44,003 nucleotides of DNA from Oscillospiraceae bacterium (GTDB taxonomy: Bacteria; Bacillota; Clostridia; Oscillospirales; Oscillospiraceae). The stretch covers positions 1 through 44,003 of the forward strand of contig JAHHSJ010000009.1 of the NCBI GenBank assembly GCA_020025295.1, in the 5' to 3' direction. Under the pieces are notes generated by a model. It ran no database searches, had not been told where the DNA came from, and saw only the letters and a list, made by a program, of their open reading frames with translations. The translations under genes and the position numbers were made by a program. The stretch's first letter is position 1. The number at the start of each line of letters is the position of its first letter. Positions 23,395 to 31,548 of the stretch are shown here, piece by piece.

Positions 23395-24395
23395 TCTTCT
23401 ACAAACTCACTTTCTGCCAGCGCCGCAGTAAACCGGGCACAGGCCTCAATATCACTCAAATCACACACAGCCAAAGGAGCATGGCAATAACGGCAAGGAA
23501 TGCAGATACCGCCGGAATACACACCCATACGGCTGGTCAGCATTGCGCCTGCATCCGTTCCGCCGCCACGGAGCACATCCTGCTGGACGGCAATACCCGC
23601 CTGTTCTGCCACGCGGTTCATCCAAGACACCATATGAGGCTGGCAGATAACAGAGCTGTCCATCACCTTCACGCCGGGGCCCTTGCCCAGCACAGAAGAG
23701 CAGAAATGGGTGGCACCGGGCACATCATCCGAGCCGGTCACATCCACGGCGATACCCACATCGGGATCCACACCGAACACAGCGGGCTTTGCACCTCTGA
23801 GGCCCATCTCCTCCTGCGTGGTAAACACGAAATACAGGTCATTCTTAGGCTGCTTGATCTGCTCCAGGGCGGCAATCAGCACAGCACAACCGGAGCGGTT
23901 GTCCAGATACTTGGAATAAACCTTGCCGTTCTGCTGATAGCAGGGAGTGTCGTACACGGCCATATCGCCGATCTGCACCATGGTGAGCGCCTCTGCACGA
24001 TCCTTGGCGCCGATGTCCACGAAGTAGTCGGTGATTTTGAGATCCTTGCCGTCCTCTTTATCCTCGGACAGGCCGATCACACCGCGGACGCCGTTTTCAA
24101 ACACGACGCCCTGACGAAGCACATCATTCATGGTCAGTCCGCCGATGCTGCCGAAACGCAGGAAGCCATTCTCCTCCACATGGGTGACAATGATGCCGAT
24201 GGAATCCATGTGGGCAGCAAACATCATCTTCTTGCCTTCACCCTTCTTGTGGGCAATCAGGTTGCCCATGGTGTCGGTGGTCAGCTCGTCCACATAGGGT
24301 GCGACCAGCTCCGCAATTTCCTCCCGAATGTGCTTTTCACAGCCGGAGGGGCCAAATGCGCCGGTCAGGCGCTGCAACAGTTCAACAAGTTCCAT
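23391..24395 (-). CDS. M42 family metallo-aminopeptidase (copy 1 of 3)
   Basis: A 334-residue di-zinc aminopeptidase of the M42 (TET/glutamyl aminopeptidase) family. Metal and catalytic residues are visible in AHMDSIG, YLDNRSGCAVL, TTQEEMGLRG (Glu-Glu pair), AVDVTG and CRYCHAP near the C-terminus. These enzymes trim short peptides from the N-terminus and usually assemble as a tetrahedral dodecamer. I set the start at 24395 (MELVELL), which follows the stop of copy 2 by one base and has GAGGAG upstream; the in-frame extension to 24437 overlaps copy 2. The next gene overlaps by 4 nt. Confidence 0.9.
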   Translation of the reverse strand: MELVELLQRLTGAFGPSGCEKHIREEIAELVAPYVDELTTDTMGNLIAHKKGEGKKMMFAAHMDSIGIIVTHVEENGFLRFGSIGGLTMNDVLRQGVVFENGVRGVIGLSEDKEDGKDLKITDYFVDIGAKDRAEALTMVQIGDMAVYDTPCYQQNGKVYSKYLDNRSGCAVLIAALEQIKQPKNDLYFVFTTQEEMGLRGAKPAVFGVDPDVGIAVDVTGSDDVPGATHFCSSVLGKGPGVKVMDSSVICQPHMVSWMNRVAEQAGIAVQQDVLRGGGTDAGAMLTSRMGVYSGGICIPCRYCHAPLAVCDLSDIEACARFTAALAESEFVEE

Positions 24396-24396
24396 A

Positions 24397-25419
24397 TCAA
24401 TACTCCTCTGCCATGGCCTGGATGAACAGGCGGGCAAGCTTCAGCATATATTCCACATCGTTCCGATCCGCCACGCTGGACGGAGAATGAATATTCCGCA
24501 CGGCAGCGGAAATACCCGTCACACGCACGCCTTCCCGGCTGCGCTGGATGGTTCTGGCGTCCGTACCACCGGCCACCATATGCTTGACCTGCCAAGGAAT
24601 GTCATTGGCATTAGCCAGATCACGCAAGGTCTCAAAAAGGCCGCGGTCATAGATCGTTCCGCCGTCAATCATAGAGATCACCGGGCCTTGTCCAGGGAAA
24701 CAGACCTGCTGCCGCTCCGGTACGCCGGGAAGATCCGCAGCGGTGGTTCCCTCCACCACAACGGCGATTTTGGGCTTCACGGAGAAGGCATAGGCAAACG
24801 CACCTCTGGTGCCCACCTCTTCCTGCACACTGAACACAAAGGTGCAGTCCATGGGAAGATCTTCCTGCAGCAGCTTGATCATCACGGCGCAGCCCACACG
24901 GTCGTCGATGGCCTTGGCTTTGAAACGGCTGCCAAAATCCACCCACTCCGGACCGAAGGCGGCCACATCACCCCGGGACACCAGCTTCTCTGCTTCTTCC
25001 TTGCTGTCCACGCCGATATCCAGATAGAGGTCCTCCATCTTGGGCACCTGACGCCGCTCCTCCCTTGTGGTGAGATGGATGGGCTTGAAGCCGATCACAC
25101 CGGGCAGTCGATCTTTTCCGATAAACACCTGCTTGCCAATGAGCACACGACGGTCAATGCCGCCCACACTGTCAAACCGCAGGCAGCCATCCTCCTCAAT
25201 TCGGGTAATCATCAAACCAACCTCGTCCATATGGGCGGAGAACAGCAGATCATTGCCGGAATGGATCTTTCCGTGCTTAAACACAATCAGATTTCCCAGT
25301 GCGTCGACCCGGATGCTGTCGGCATAGGGCCGCACCTGCTCCACAATGAAATCACGCACTTCATCTTCCCAGCTGGACACGCCGTTCAGCGCACACAGCT
25401 GCTTGAGCAAATTCAGCAT
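24397..25419 (-). CDS. M42 family metallo-aminopeptidase (copy 2 of 3)
   Basis: A 340-residue paralogue of the flanking genes. Visible sites are AHMDEVG, KAIDDRVGCAVM, VQEEVGTRG, VVEGTTAADLPG (Glu at the third metal position where copies 1 and 3 have Asp) and NIHSPSS near the C-terminus. All key residues are kept, so it should be active. The start overlaps the stop of copy 3 by 7 nt. The changed metal ligand type and divergent loops suggest a different substrate range from its neighbours, e.g. acidic versus hydrophobic N-termini, but that cannot be read off. Confidence 0.9.
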   Translation of the reverse strand: MLNLLKQLCALNGVSSWEDEVRDFIVEQVRPYADSIRVDALGNLIVFKHGKIHSGNDLLFSAHMDEVGLMITRIEEDGCLRFDSVGGIDRRVLIGKQVFIGKDRLPGVIGFKPIHLTTREERRQVPKMEDLYLDIGVDSKEEAEKLVSRGDVAAFGPEWVDFGSRFKAKAIDDRVGCAVMIKLLQEDLPMDCTFVFSVQEEVGTRGAFAYAFSVKPKIAVVVEGTTAADLPGVPERQQVCFPGQGPVISMIDGGTIYDRGLFETLRDLANANDIPWQVKHMVAGGTDARTIQRSREGVRVTGISAAVRNIHSPSSVADRNDVEYMLKLARLFIQAMAEEY

Positions 25420-26450
25420 TCCGGCACCTCCTCTTCAAAGCTGCGCAGGAATGCGCACAGCAGCTGGGCCGTCTGTTCCATATCCTTCAAATCCACCACT
25501 TCGATGGGGGTATGCATATATCGCTCCGGCAAAGAGATCACCTGCGTGGCAATGCCCTCCCGTGCCGTCTGAATCTCCCAGCCGTTGGTGCCGGAATTGC
25601 CCGGGATGATTTCCAGCGTATAGGGAATCTCCTGCTCAACAGCGAGGTTTTTGAACTTCTCCGTCATCCACCGAGCCATGTTGGGGCCGACGCCGATGGC
25701 AGGGCCGCTGCCCAAAGGACAGCCCTTATCCTTCGAAACATCCGACTGGGTTGCAAAGGTCACATCCACAGCAACTGCGCAGTAAGGGTTCATCCGATAT
25801 GCGCCGACTGCGGCGCCGTCCCCGCCGGTTTCCTCCATATTGCTGCCCAATACGCAGACATCCACATTGAGGTCCTCGTTTTGAAGCAGTTCCAGCGTAC
25901 GCAGGAGAATACAGAAACAGGCGCGGTCATCCATGGCCTTGCCGGTCACACGGCTGCCTTGCAGACGCTGGCACTTCTGGCGGTATACCACAGGGGTGCC
26001 AATGGGATAAGCCTTCTGGGCTTCTTCCTGCGTCATTCCCACATCAATCCGCAGGTCCTCAATGTCAATTGCCTGCTCTGCCTCTTCCCGGGACAGCACA
26101 TGGGGCGGCTTTGCAGCCACCACACCGAAGCCCTCCGGCTTGGTCATGAGCTTCAACTCCCGGCCGGGCAGCATACGGGAATCCACGCCGCCAATGGTGC
26201 GGAACCGAAGGAATCCGTCCTCGTGTCCGGTCACACAGAAGCCGATCTCATCCAAATGGGCATCCAGCAGCACCAGCTTTGCATTGGGTTTTCCGCAGCG
26301 GCGAATGCCGTACACATTGTTCAGCCGGTCCCGGCTTACTTCATCTGCAAGAGGGCGCAGCAGTTCTTCTGCTTCCCTTGCCACCTCGCCGATATAGCCG
26401 GAGGGTCCGGGTGCATCCGCAAGACGGCTCAACATTTCAAACAGTTCCAT
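25413..26450 (-). CDS. M42 family metallo-aminopeptidase (copy 3 of 3)
   Basis: A 345-residue member of the same family, the most divergent of the three. Sites are DAHLDEIG, KAMDDRACFCIL, SNMEETGGDGAAV (Glu-Glu pair in a longer glycine-rich loop), AVDVTF and RYMHTPIEVVDL. AAGGAG ahead of the ATG at 26450 lies between the murD stop and this gene, only 11 nt apart. It probably belongs to the same transcript as murD. A mixed hetero-oligomer of the three products is possible because TET-type subunits are known to mix. Confidence 0.88.
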   Translation of the reverse strand: MELFEMLSRLADAPGPSGYIGEVAREAEELLRPLADEVSRDRLNNVYGIRRCGKPNAKLVLLDAHLDEIGFCVTGHEDGFLRFRTIGGVDSRMLPGRELKLMTKPEGFGVVAAKPPHVLSREEAEQAIDIEDLRIDVGMTQEEAQKAYPIGTPVVYRQKCQRLQGSRVTGKAMDDRACFCILLRTLELLQNEDLNVDVCVLGSNMEETGGDGAAVGAYRMNPYCAVAVDVTFATQSDVSKDKGCPLGSGPAIGVGPNMARWMTEKFKNLAVEQEIPYTLEIIPGNSGTNGWEIQTAREGIATQVISLPERYMHTPIEVVDLKDMEQTAQLLCAFLRSFEEEVPEC

Positions 26451-26461
26451 AAACGCTCCTT

Positions 26462-27844
26462 TTACTGCAGCGAACGAACGATCTCCTTGAAGAACGCTCC
26501 TCGGACCATAAAGTTCTTGAATTTGTCAAAGGCAGCACTGGCCGGAGACAAAATAACCACATCTCCCTCTTCTGCCAGCGTCTGCGCCTTTCGGACGGCA
26601 GCCTCAAAATCGTCCACATCATAGATGGGCAGGACTTTGGGGTCGTAGCCCTCCGCCTGCTCGGCTGCGGCCCGGATTTTAGGAGCGGTAGCGCCCGTCA
26701 GCACCATGGCCTTCACATGCTCCACCAGTTCAGGGCCGAGCACATCATAGGGAATGTGCTTATCATAGCCGCCGGCAATGAGAATCACCTTCTGGTTAAA
26801 GGAACGCAGACCAGCAATGGTGCGAGTGGGGCTCGTGCCGATAGAATCATTGTAATAGCGCACTCCGTGCAGCTCCCGCACCAGCTCGATACGATGCTCC
26901 ACACCGCCAAATTCAGCAGCAAAGCGACGGATGATCTCATCCTCCACCAGACCGTCCACGGCGGCAATGGCAGCCATATAATTCTCGACATTATGCACGC
27001 CGGGGAGCAAAATCTCATTCACCGGCAGCACCTTGCGGGTCGTGCCGTTCTTCTTGACGCAGATCACGCCGTCTTCCAGCACCACGCCCTCGGGAAGCTC
27101 GTTCTGACGAGAGAACAGCGTCACATCTCCCTTGGCCTCTCCCACAAAGGAATAAGTCAACTCATTGTCCCGGTTCAGGACCACCTTGTCACCCGGCTTC
27201 TGATGCAGGAAGATGTTCTTTTTGGACGCCACATATTCCTCCATACCGTGGTGCATATCCAGATGGTTGGGAGAAAGATTGGTCACCACGGCAATATCCG
27301 GGCTCTTCTGCATCCGCATCAGCTGGAACGAAGAAAGCTCCAAAACCACCATGTCCTCCGGCTTCATATCAAAGGTTTCCGCCAACAAGGGATGCCCAAT
27401 GTTGCCGCCCAGATGCACCGTATAGCCAGCAGCTTCCAAAAGCTTGGCAATCATGGTGGTGGTCGTGGTCTTGCCATCGCTGCCGGTGACCGCAATCATC
27501 TTGCAGGGGCACACATCACAGAACACTTCCATCTCAGAAGTAATCACAGCGCCCTTGGCTTCTGCTGCTACAAAGGCAGGCACATCCGGACGAATGCCGG
27601 GCGAGCGGAAAATCAGATCCGCATCCAAATCTTCCATATAGCCTTCGCCCAAATGCAGCGTGACACCCAATGCTTCCAGCTCATCCGCTACCGGTCCCAG
27701 TGCCTCACGCTCTGCCTTATCACAGGCGGTCACGGGAATATTATGCTGCCGCAGCATTTTAATCAGCGGAATATTGCTGACTCCAATGCCAAATACAGCC
27801 ACTTTTTTATCACAAATCGAATTCAAATATGCTCGGATTGTCAT
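26462..27844 (-). CDS. murD: UDP-N-acetylmuramoylalanine--D-glutamate ligase
   Basis: A 460-residue Mur ligase. The ATP-binding P-loop ITVTGSDGKTTTTTMI-type motif (VTGSDGKTTTTTMIAKLLEA), the central NLSPNHLDMH motif and the C-terminal YNDSIGTSPTRT segment are all present. It adds D-glutamate to UDP-MurNAc-L-alanine in the cytoplasm, the second amino acid step of peptidoglycan precursor synthesis. It is not in a dcw cluster here; instead it heads a run with three aminopeptidases. AGGAGG lies at a suitable distance before the ATG, and a promoter is about 40 nt upstream. Confidence 0.96.
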   Translation of the reverse strand: MTIRAYLNSICDKKVAVFGIGVSNIPLIKMLRQHNIPVTACDKAEREALGPVADELEALGVTLHLGEGYMEDLDADLIFRSPGIRPDVPAFVAAEAKGAVITSEMEVFCDVCPCKMIAVTGSDGKTTTTTMIAKLLEAAGYTVHLGGNIGHPLLAETFDMKPEDMVVLELSSFQLMRMQKSPDIAVVTNLSPNHLDMHHGMEEYVASKKNIFLHQKPGDKVVLNRDNELTYSFVGEAKGDVTLFSRQNELPEGVVLEDGVICVKKNGTTRKVLPVNEILLPGVHNVENYMAAIAAVDGLVEDEIIRRFAAEFGGVEHRIELVRELHGVRYYNDSIGTSPTRTIAGLRSFNQKVILIAGGYDKHIPYDVLGPELVEHVKAMVLTGATAPKIRAAAEQAEGYDPKVLPIYDVDDFEAAVRKAQTLAEEGDVVILSPASAAFDKFKNFMVRGAFFKEIVRSLQ

Positions 27845-27884
27845 TCTTGTATCCTCCTATACTCTACTCTGCACAGACATGGGT

Positions 27885-27914
27885 ATTATAATCTTTTTTC
27901 ATCATTTTTTCAAT
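27885..27914 (-). promoter_or_regulatory. murD promoter
   Basis: On the minus strand TTGAAA (27909-27914), an 18-nt A-rich spacer and TATAAT (27885-27890). Confidence 0.68.
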
Positions 27915-27942
27915 GCTTCCTCTGCAATCCCTTTTCGCTTAT

Positions 27943-27970
27943 TGACTTTTCTCCCTACTTTCGTTACAAT
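27943..27970 (+). promoter_or_regulatory. rnpB promoter
   Basis: TTGACT (27943-27948), a 16-nt spacer and TACAAT (27965-27970). The predicted start (about 27977) coincides with the 5' strand of the RNase P RNA P1 helix. Confidence 0.75.
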
Positions 27971-27976
27971 ATCAAG

Positions 27977-28320
27977 GCAAGCAGGCTGGACAGCCGCGCG
28001 CAAAGGTCCAACGACCCAGTGTGAGGAAAGTCCGGGCTCCATAGGGCAAGGATAACGGGTAACACCCGCCGAAGGCGACTTCAGGACAAGTGCAACAGAG
28101 ATATACCGCCGGCATTTTGCCGGTAAGGGTGGAAAGGTGAGGTAAGAGCTCACCGGTTGACTGGGAACAGCTCAACCCTGTAAACTCTATTCGGGAGCAA
28201 TACCGTGGAGGAAACAACAGGTCGGCCCGGCCGTTTCCGAGGAGGTAGCTAGAGCTTGGTGGCAACATCAGGTCGAGATAGATGGCTGTCAAAACAGAAC
28301 CCGGCTTATAGGCCTACTTG
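27977..28320 (+). ncRNA. rnpB: RNase P RNA, class A type
   Basis: The universal 5' core GAGGAAAGTCCGGGCTCC is at 28023-28040 and the matching 3' core ACAGAACCCGGCTTA at 28294-28308; together they form helix P4 and its flanks. The ends pair as P1: CAAGCAGGC (27978-27986) with GCCTACTTG (28312-28320), one mismatch. The layout between them, including the TGCAACAGAGATATACCGCC stretch, fits the ancestral (A) class rather than the Bacillus B class. It is the catalytic RNA of the enzyme that matures tRNA 5' ends. Ends are good to a few nucleotides. Confidence 0.95.
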
Positions 28321-28325
28321 TACCA

Positions 28326-28353
28326 AAAAGCACCGCAGCAATGCGGTGCTTTT
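28326..28353 (+). terminator. rnpB terminator
   Basis: AAAAGCACCGCA (28326-28337) pairs with TGCGGTGCTTTT (28342-28353). It is followed by a tandem TCTCATAG duplication at 28353-28368. Confidence 0.85.
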
Positions 28354-28373
28354 CTCATAGTCTCATAGCACAA

Positions 28374-28408
28374 AAAACGGGAGCGATTGATATAATCGCT
28401 CCCGTTTT
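28374..28408 (-). terminator. Terminator of the YebC-family gene
   Basis: AAAACGGGAGCGATT (28374-28388) pairs with AATCGCTCCCGTTTT (28394-28408); on the minus strand T residues follow. Confidence 0.83.
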
Positions 28409-28436
28409 GAATGTTTGGTTGGATTTCAGCCGGAAC

Positions 28437-29177
28437 TTAATCCTCGTCCTGCTCCCAGTTATGCCAGACGTTCTGGACATCGTCGTCCTCTTCCAGCATC
28501 TCGATCAGACGGGTCATGTTCTTGATGTCGCCCTCGTCGGTCAGCTTGATGTAGTTCTGAGGAACCATCTCAATCTGAGCGCTGACAAAGGTATAGCCCT
28601 TTGCTTCCAGCGCAGCGTTGACCTCATTGAACACATCGGGATCGGTGTACACGGTGAACACAGAGCCTTCGTTGGCCATGTCATCCGCGCCCACTTCCAG
28701 AGCATCCATCATGACGGTATCCTCGTCCAGCTCCTCGTCCTCGTTGTCGATCACGATGACGCCCTTGCGGTCAAAGGACCAGGACACGCAGCCGGTTGCA
28801 CCCAGATTGCCGTTGAACTTATCGAACCAATGACGCACATTGGGAGCGGTACGGTTGCGGTTATCGGTCAGAGCCTCGACGATAACAGCAACGCCGCTGG
28901 GACCGTAGCCCTCATAGACCAGAGCTTCGTAGCTGTCCGTGCTGCCGGAACCCAGAGCCTTGTCGATGGTGCGCTTGATGTTGTCATTGGGCATATTGGC
29001 AGCCTTTGCCTTTGCAATGACGGTTGCCAGACGGGAGTTGTTCTTGGGATCACCGCTGCCGCCCTGCTTGACAGCAACGATCATTTCCTTTGCGATCTTG
29101 GTAAAGGCAGCGGAACGCTTTGCGTCGGCAGCGCCTTTGGTTTTCTGAATATTATGCCACTTGGAATGTCCAGACAT
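28437..29177 (-). CDS. YebC/PmpR family DNA-binding regulator or translation-associated factor
   Basis: A 246-residue protein with the highly conserved start MSGHSKWHNIQ...KGAADAKR and the family segments NNSRLATVIAKAKAANMPND and VYEGYGPSGVAVIVE. Members of this family (TACO1/YebC) were described as transcription factors and more recently as factors that help ribosomes on difficult sequences; which role applies here is unknown. A GGAGG precedes the ATG. It is a monocistronic unit between its own promoter and terminator; it is not next to ruvC, its common neighbour elsewhere, although ruvCAB lie about 3 kb away. Confidence 0.95.
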   Translation of the reverse strand: MSGHSKWHNIQKTKGAADAKRSAAFTKIAKEMIVAVKQGGSGDPKNNSRLATVIAKAKAANMPNDNIKRTIDKALGSGSTDSYEALVYEGYGPSGVAVIVEALTDNRNRTAPNVRHWFDKFNGNLGATGCVSWSFDRKGVIVIDNEDEELDEDTVMMDALEVGADDMANEGSVFTVYTDPDVFNEVNAALEAKGYTFVSAQIEMVPQNYIKLTDEGDIKNMTRLIEMLEEDDDVQNVWHNWEQDED

Positions 29178-29215
29178 GGGTCATCCTCCTAAAATAAAAT
29201 TACACGACATCTAAA

Positions 29216-29244
29216 TATATAGCACAATCCCTCGCCACTTGCAA
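29216..29244 (-). promoter_or_regulatory. Promoter of the YebC-family gene
   Basis: On the minus strand TTGCAA (29239-29244), a 17-nt spacer and TATATA (29216-29221) preceded by TGTGC, giving an extended -10. Confidence 0.66.
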
Positions 29245-29306
29245 GCCAATTCCCCGTTTTTTCCCGATTTTCATTAAAAATAGGGGTGAAAATAAGTGAA
29301 ATCGAA

Positions 29307-29999
29307 TTACAGGCGGTCGATTTGCTCACTCAAATACAATTCTATTTTTCGCAGGCGAACTATTTTTTCTTCCTGCTCCAGACGCTCGGAGCGGCTGGCT
29401 CCCACCAACTGCTGGCGGGTTCTGTGCAGCAGCCACTGAAGGTATCCCCTGCGCTCCGGCTGGTCAATCCAAGTACCCGCTCGACCGGCCACGGTCTCAC
29501 CGGGCGACAGCTCCTCCATCGAGCCGCCTTCTACCACCAGAACCGGGTACCAGCGGTCCCCTTCTCGCACCACCCGTTCGCTGCAAATACGATAGCCCTG
29601 CCCCGCAAGATAGCTGCGCAGCACATCCTGAGTGCTCTGGGGCTGAAGGATCAGCCGGTGATCCTGCTTGGTCCACGGTGCGGCAGACAGGATACCTACG
29701 ATAGTTTCTCCGCCCATACCGGCAATGGTAATGGTGTCACAGTCATCCGGGGCAACACCGGCAAGCCCGTCACAAAGCCGAAAGTCCATCCGTTCTGTCA
29801 GGTGGTACTCCGCCGCTGTACGGCGGGCGTGATCCAGCGGTCCCGGCCGAATATCTGCGGCCACCGCAGAGGCAATTGCGTCGCTCAACATCAGCGACAC
29901 GGGTAAATATCCATGGTCAGTTCCGATGTCCGCCAAACGAGCACCGGCAGGCACCAGTGCAGCCACAGCCCGAAGCCGCGGCGACAACTCTAATTTCAT
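29307..29999 (-). CDS. trmK: tRNA (adenine(22)-N1)-methyltransferase
   Basis: A 230-residue Rossmann methyltransferase. LADIGTDHGYLPVSL is the SAM-binding motif near residue 25, DTITIAGMGGETIVGIL is the family-specific GMGG motif, and LQPQSTQDVLRSYL follows. TrmK methylates A22 in tRNAs of Firmicutes. The start is uncertain: ATG at 29999 (or the adjacent one at 30002) begins the homologous region, but no Shine-Dalgarno site precedes it, because a terminator-like hairpin occupies 30012-30042. A TTG at 30053 in frame with GGAGG just inside it does not give a better start. Expression is probably coupled to the upstream DUF1858 gene by read-through. Confidence 0.88.
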   Translation of the reverse strand: MKLELSPRLRAVAALVPAGARLADIGTDHGYLPVSLMLSDAIASAVAADIRPGPLDHARRTAAEYHLTERMDFRLCDGLAGVAPDDCDTITIAGMGGETIVGILSAAPWTKQDHRLILQPQSTQDVLRSYLAGQGYRICSERVVREGDRWYPVLVVEGGSMEELSPGETVAGRAGTWIDQPERRGYLQWLLHRTRQQLVGASRSERLEQEEKIVRLRKIELYLSEQIDRL

Positions 30000-30002
30000 C
30001 AT

Positions 30003-30042
30003 AACAAAACAAAAGAAGGCAACGGTGACCGCCGCCTTCTTT
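30003..30042 (-). terminator. Hairpin between the DUF1858 gene and trmK
   Basis: On the minus strand AAAGAAGGC pairs with GCCTTCTTT (30012-30020 with 30034-30042), followed by TTTTGTTTTGTT and then immediately the trmK start codons. It looks like an intrinsic terminator or attenuator. Confidence 0.6.
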
Positions 30043-30053
30043 CCTCCGCTCAA

Positions 30054-30254
30054 TCAGTCTTTGACGTAGCGATTCAGCTCTTCCAGAAGAGCGTCGCACT
30101 CGACTCCATGCACGATGCAGGCTTCCTCCACGGTCTCACCGCGAGAAGAGGGGCAGCCCAGGCAATGCATGCCGATAGAAAGGAAAATCGGAGCCGTTTC
30201 AGGAGCAATGTCCAGAATATTGCCGATGATCGTATCCTTGGTAATCTTAGCCAT
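30054..30254 (-). CDS. DUF1858 domain protein
   Basis: A 66-residue protein that is essentially a single DUF1858 domain: ITKDTIIGNILDIAPETA, then IGMHCLGCPSS with two cysteines, and a C-terminal helix. The domain is found alone in many anaerobic Firmicutes and fused to hybrid-cluster or ScdA-like proteins; its two cysteines suggest metal or redox binding but no activity is established. A strong AGGAGG precedes the ATG at 30254. It may share a transcript with trmK. Confidence 0.9.
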   Translation of the reverse strand: MAKITKDTIIGNILDIAPETAPIFLSIGMHCLGCPSSRGETVEEACIVHGVECDALLEELNRYVKD

Positions 30255-30285
30255 AATTATAGCCTCCTATCTTTGAAGTAGGATT

Positions 30286-30314
30286 ATTATACCCAGAATC
30301 CCGGCTGATTTCAA
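30286..30314 (-). promoter_or_regulatory. Promoter of the DUF1858 gene
   Basis: On the minus strand TTGAAA (30309-30314), a 17-nt spacer and TATAAT (30286-30291). Confidence 0.72.
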
Positions 30315-30390
30315 GCAAATACGACAACTTTGATAAAATTTACGGAAGGTTCAAACTCCAAAGCGCTTCCCTGCCCTCGTTCAAAATATA

Positions 30391-30424
30391 AAAAAGGAGT
30401 ATCCCTCAGGATACTCCCTTTTTA
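30391..30424 (-). terminator. Terminator of the zinc-ribbon gene
   Basis: AAAAAGGAGTATCC (30391-30404) pairs with GGATACTCCCTTTTT (from 30409), with a single bulge; an A/T-rich run (TATATTTTG) follows on the minus strand. Confidence 0.8.
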
Positions 30425-30441
30425 TTTCGAAACTAAGTCGA

Positions 30442-30723
30442 TTAGCCCTGCTGCTCACGCATGCGAGAGAAGCACTCGCTGCAGTACACAGGACGGTCAG
30501 ACTTGGGCTGGAAAGGCACACGAGCCTCGCCGCCGCAGTTGGCGCAGGTAGCAGTAAAGTACTCACGGGGGCCACGAGCGGCGTTCTTACGAGCGTCGCG
30601 GCAGCTCTTGCAACGCTGGGGCTCATTCTGGAAGCCGCGCTCAGCGTAGAATTCCTGCTCACCGGCGGTGAACACGAACTCGTTACCGCATTCCTTGCAC
30701 ACAAGAGTCTTGTCTTCAAACAT
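30442..30723 (-). CDS. Double zinc-ribbon protein, unknown function
   Basis: A 93-residue protein with two zinc ribbons: CKECG...CKSC (residues about 9-41) and CANCGG...CSEC (about 59-86). In the middle lies the FYAERGFQNEPQRCKSCR segment that recurs in small zinc-ribbon proteins of Clostridia. Zinc storage, nucleic-acid binding and RNA polymerase association have been suggested for such proteins, none proven. I set the start at 30723 (MFEDKTLVC) because AGAGGG is 7 nt upstream. It follows the SigH-like gene by about 55 nt without a visible terminator, so the two may be co-transcribed. Confidence 0.88.
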   Translation of the reverse strand: MFEDKTLVCKECGNEFVFTAGEQEFYAERGFQNEPQRCKSCRDARKNAARGPREYFTATCANCGGEARVPFQPKSDRPVYCSECFSRMREQQG

Positions 30724-30777
30724 TGTTTTTACCCTCTCTTTGACGATTATTCTGCCCGTAGGCAATGGTATATGCGA

Positions 30778-31410
30778 TCAGCCTTTGCTGATATCGCCGG
30801 ATTGAATCTGCCGGGCGATCTTCTGGCGAATTCGCTGCACGGCATTGTCCACGGACTTCAGTGGACGGTTGCATTTGGAGGCTATCTCAGAATAGGACAA
30901 ACCACTGAGGTAGAGACGAAGAACTCTGGTCTCAAGGGGGGAAAGCTGGCTATAAATCCGATTCATGCGCTCCTGCATGTCTTCCCTATGGATAAAGAGC
31001 GCTTCAGGATTGCCTTGACGCTGGTCGACCGAGCTTCTTTCATCACGTTCCGTGTCGTCAAAAAGAGCCGTATCGAGGGGAACATAGCTATTGAGCGGAG
31101 TATGCTTGTCTCGAGATGCTGCACGAACGGCAGACAGCAGACGGTTGCGAATACAAACCTCGGCATAGGTGCGAAAACTGGCGTTCCGCTGAGGATCATA
31201 CTCTCGAATCGCCGCCAGAAGGCCCACCATTCCCTCTTGGACCAAGTCCTCGCTGTCACCGCCCATCAAAAACAATGGACGGGCGCAGGCGCGAACCAAT
31301 CGGCCAAAACGAAGAACCAAGGCTTCTTCCGCGGCGCGGTCTCCGGACCTGGCCTGAGAAATCAGCTCCGAATCCGAAGTTTCCTGATAAGGTGTAGTCT
31401 GCTCTTTCAT
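30778..31410 (-). CDS. sigH: RNA polymerase sigma-70 family factor, SigH (Spo0H)-like
   Basis: A 210-residue sigma factor with regions 2 and 4 only. Region 2 contains DLVQEGMVGLLAAIREYDPQ and FRTYAEVCIRNRLLSAVR; region 4 ends with SPLETRVLRLYLSGLSYSEIA. This layout and length fit the SigH/Spo0H branch, which drives early sporulation genes including spo0A and septation genes; other small sigma factors of the group (SigI, extracytoplasmic type) fit less well. The ATG at 31410 has GGAG about 9 nt upstream. It lies near ruvB rather than in the usual rpmG-secE context. Confidence 0.82.
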   Translation of the reverse strand: MKEQTTPYQETSDSELISQARSGDRAAEEALVLRFGRLVRACARPLFLMGGDSEDLVQEGMVGLLAAIREYDPQRNASFRTYAEVCIRNRLLSAVRAASRDKHTPLNSYVPLDTALFDDTERDERSSVDQRQGNPEALFIHREDMQERMNRIYSQLSPLETRVLRLYLSGLSYSEIASKCNRPLKSVDNAVQRIRQKIARQIQSGDISKG

Positions 31411-31428
31411 CTCTGTTGCTCCGTCAAT

Positions 31429-31456
31429 AATATAACATTTGTTACTAAGTTGTCAA
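31429..31456 (-). promoter_or_regulatory. Promoter of the sigH-like gene
   Basis: On the minus strand TTGACA (31451-31456), a 16-nt spacer and TATATT (31429-31434), about 20 nt from the start codon. Confidence 0.7.
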
Positions 31457-31548
31457 TACTTTTATGCAAATTTTCACAATGTTCTTATGATCGTTTGCGC
31501 AATTTTATCAATTTTGACAAGTAAACTCCTGCTTTGTTTCTTTTCGAA

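Noticed and set aside
26717..28024. 435-codon plus-strand frame opposite murD and entering rnpB
   Set aside because: It runs into the RNase P RNA and is antisense to a well-supported gene.
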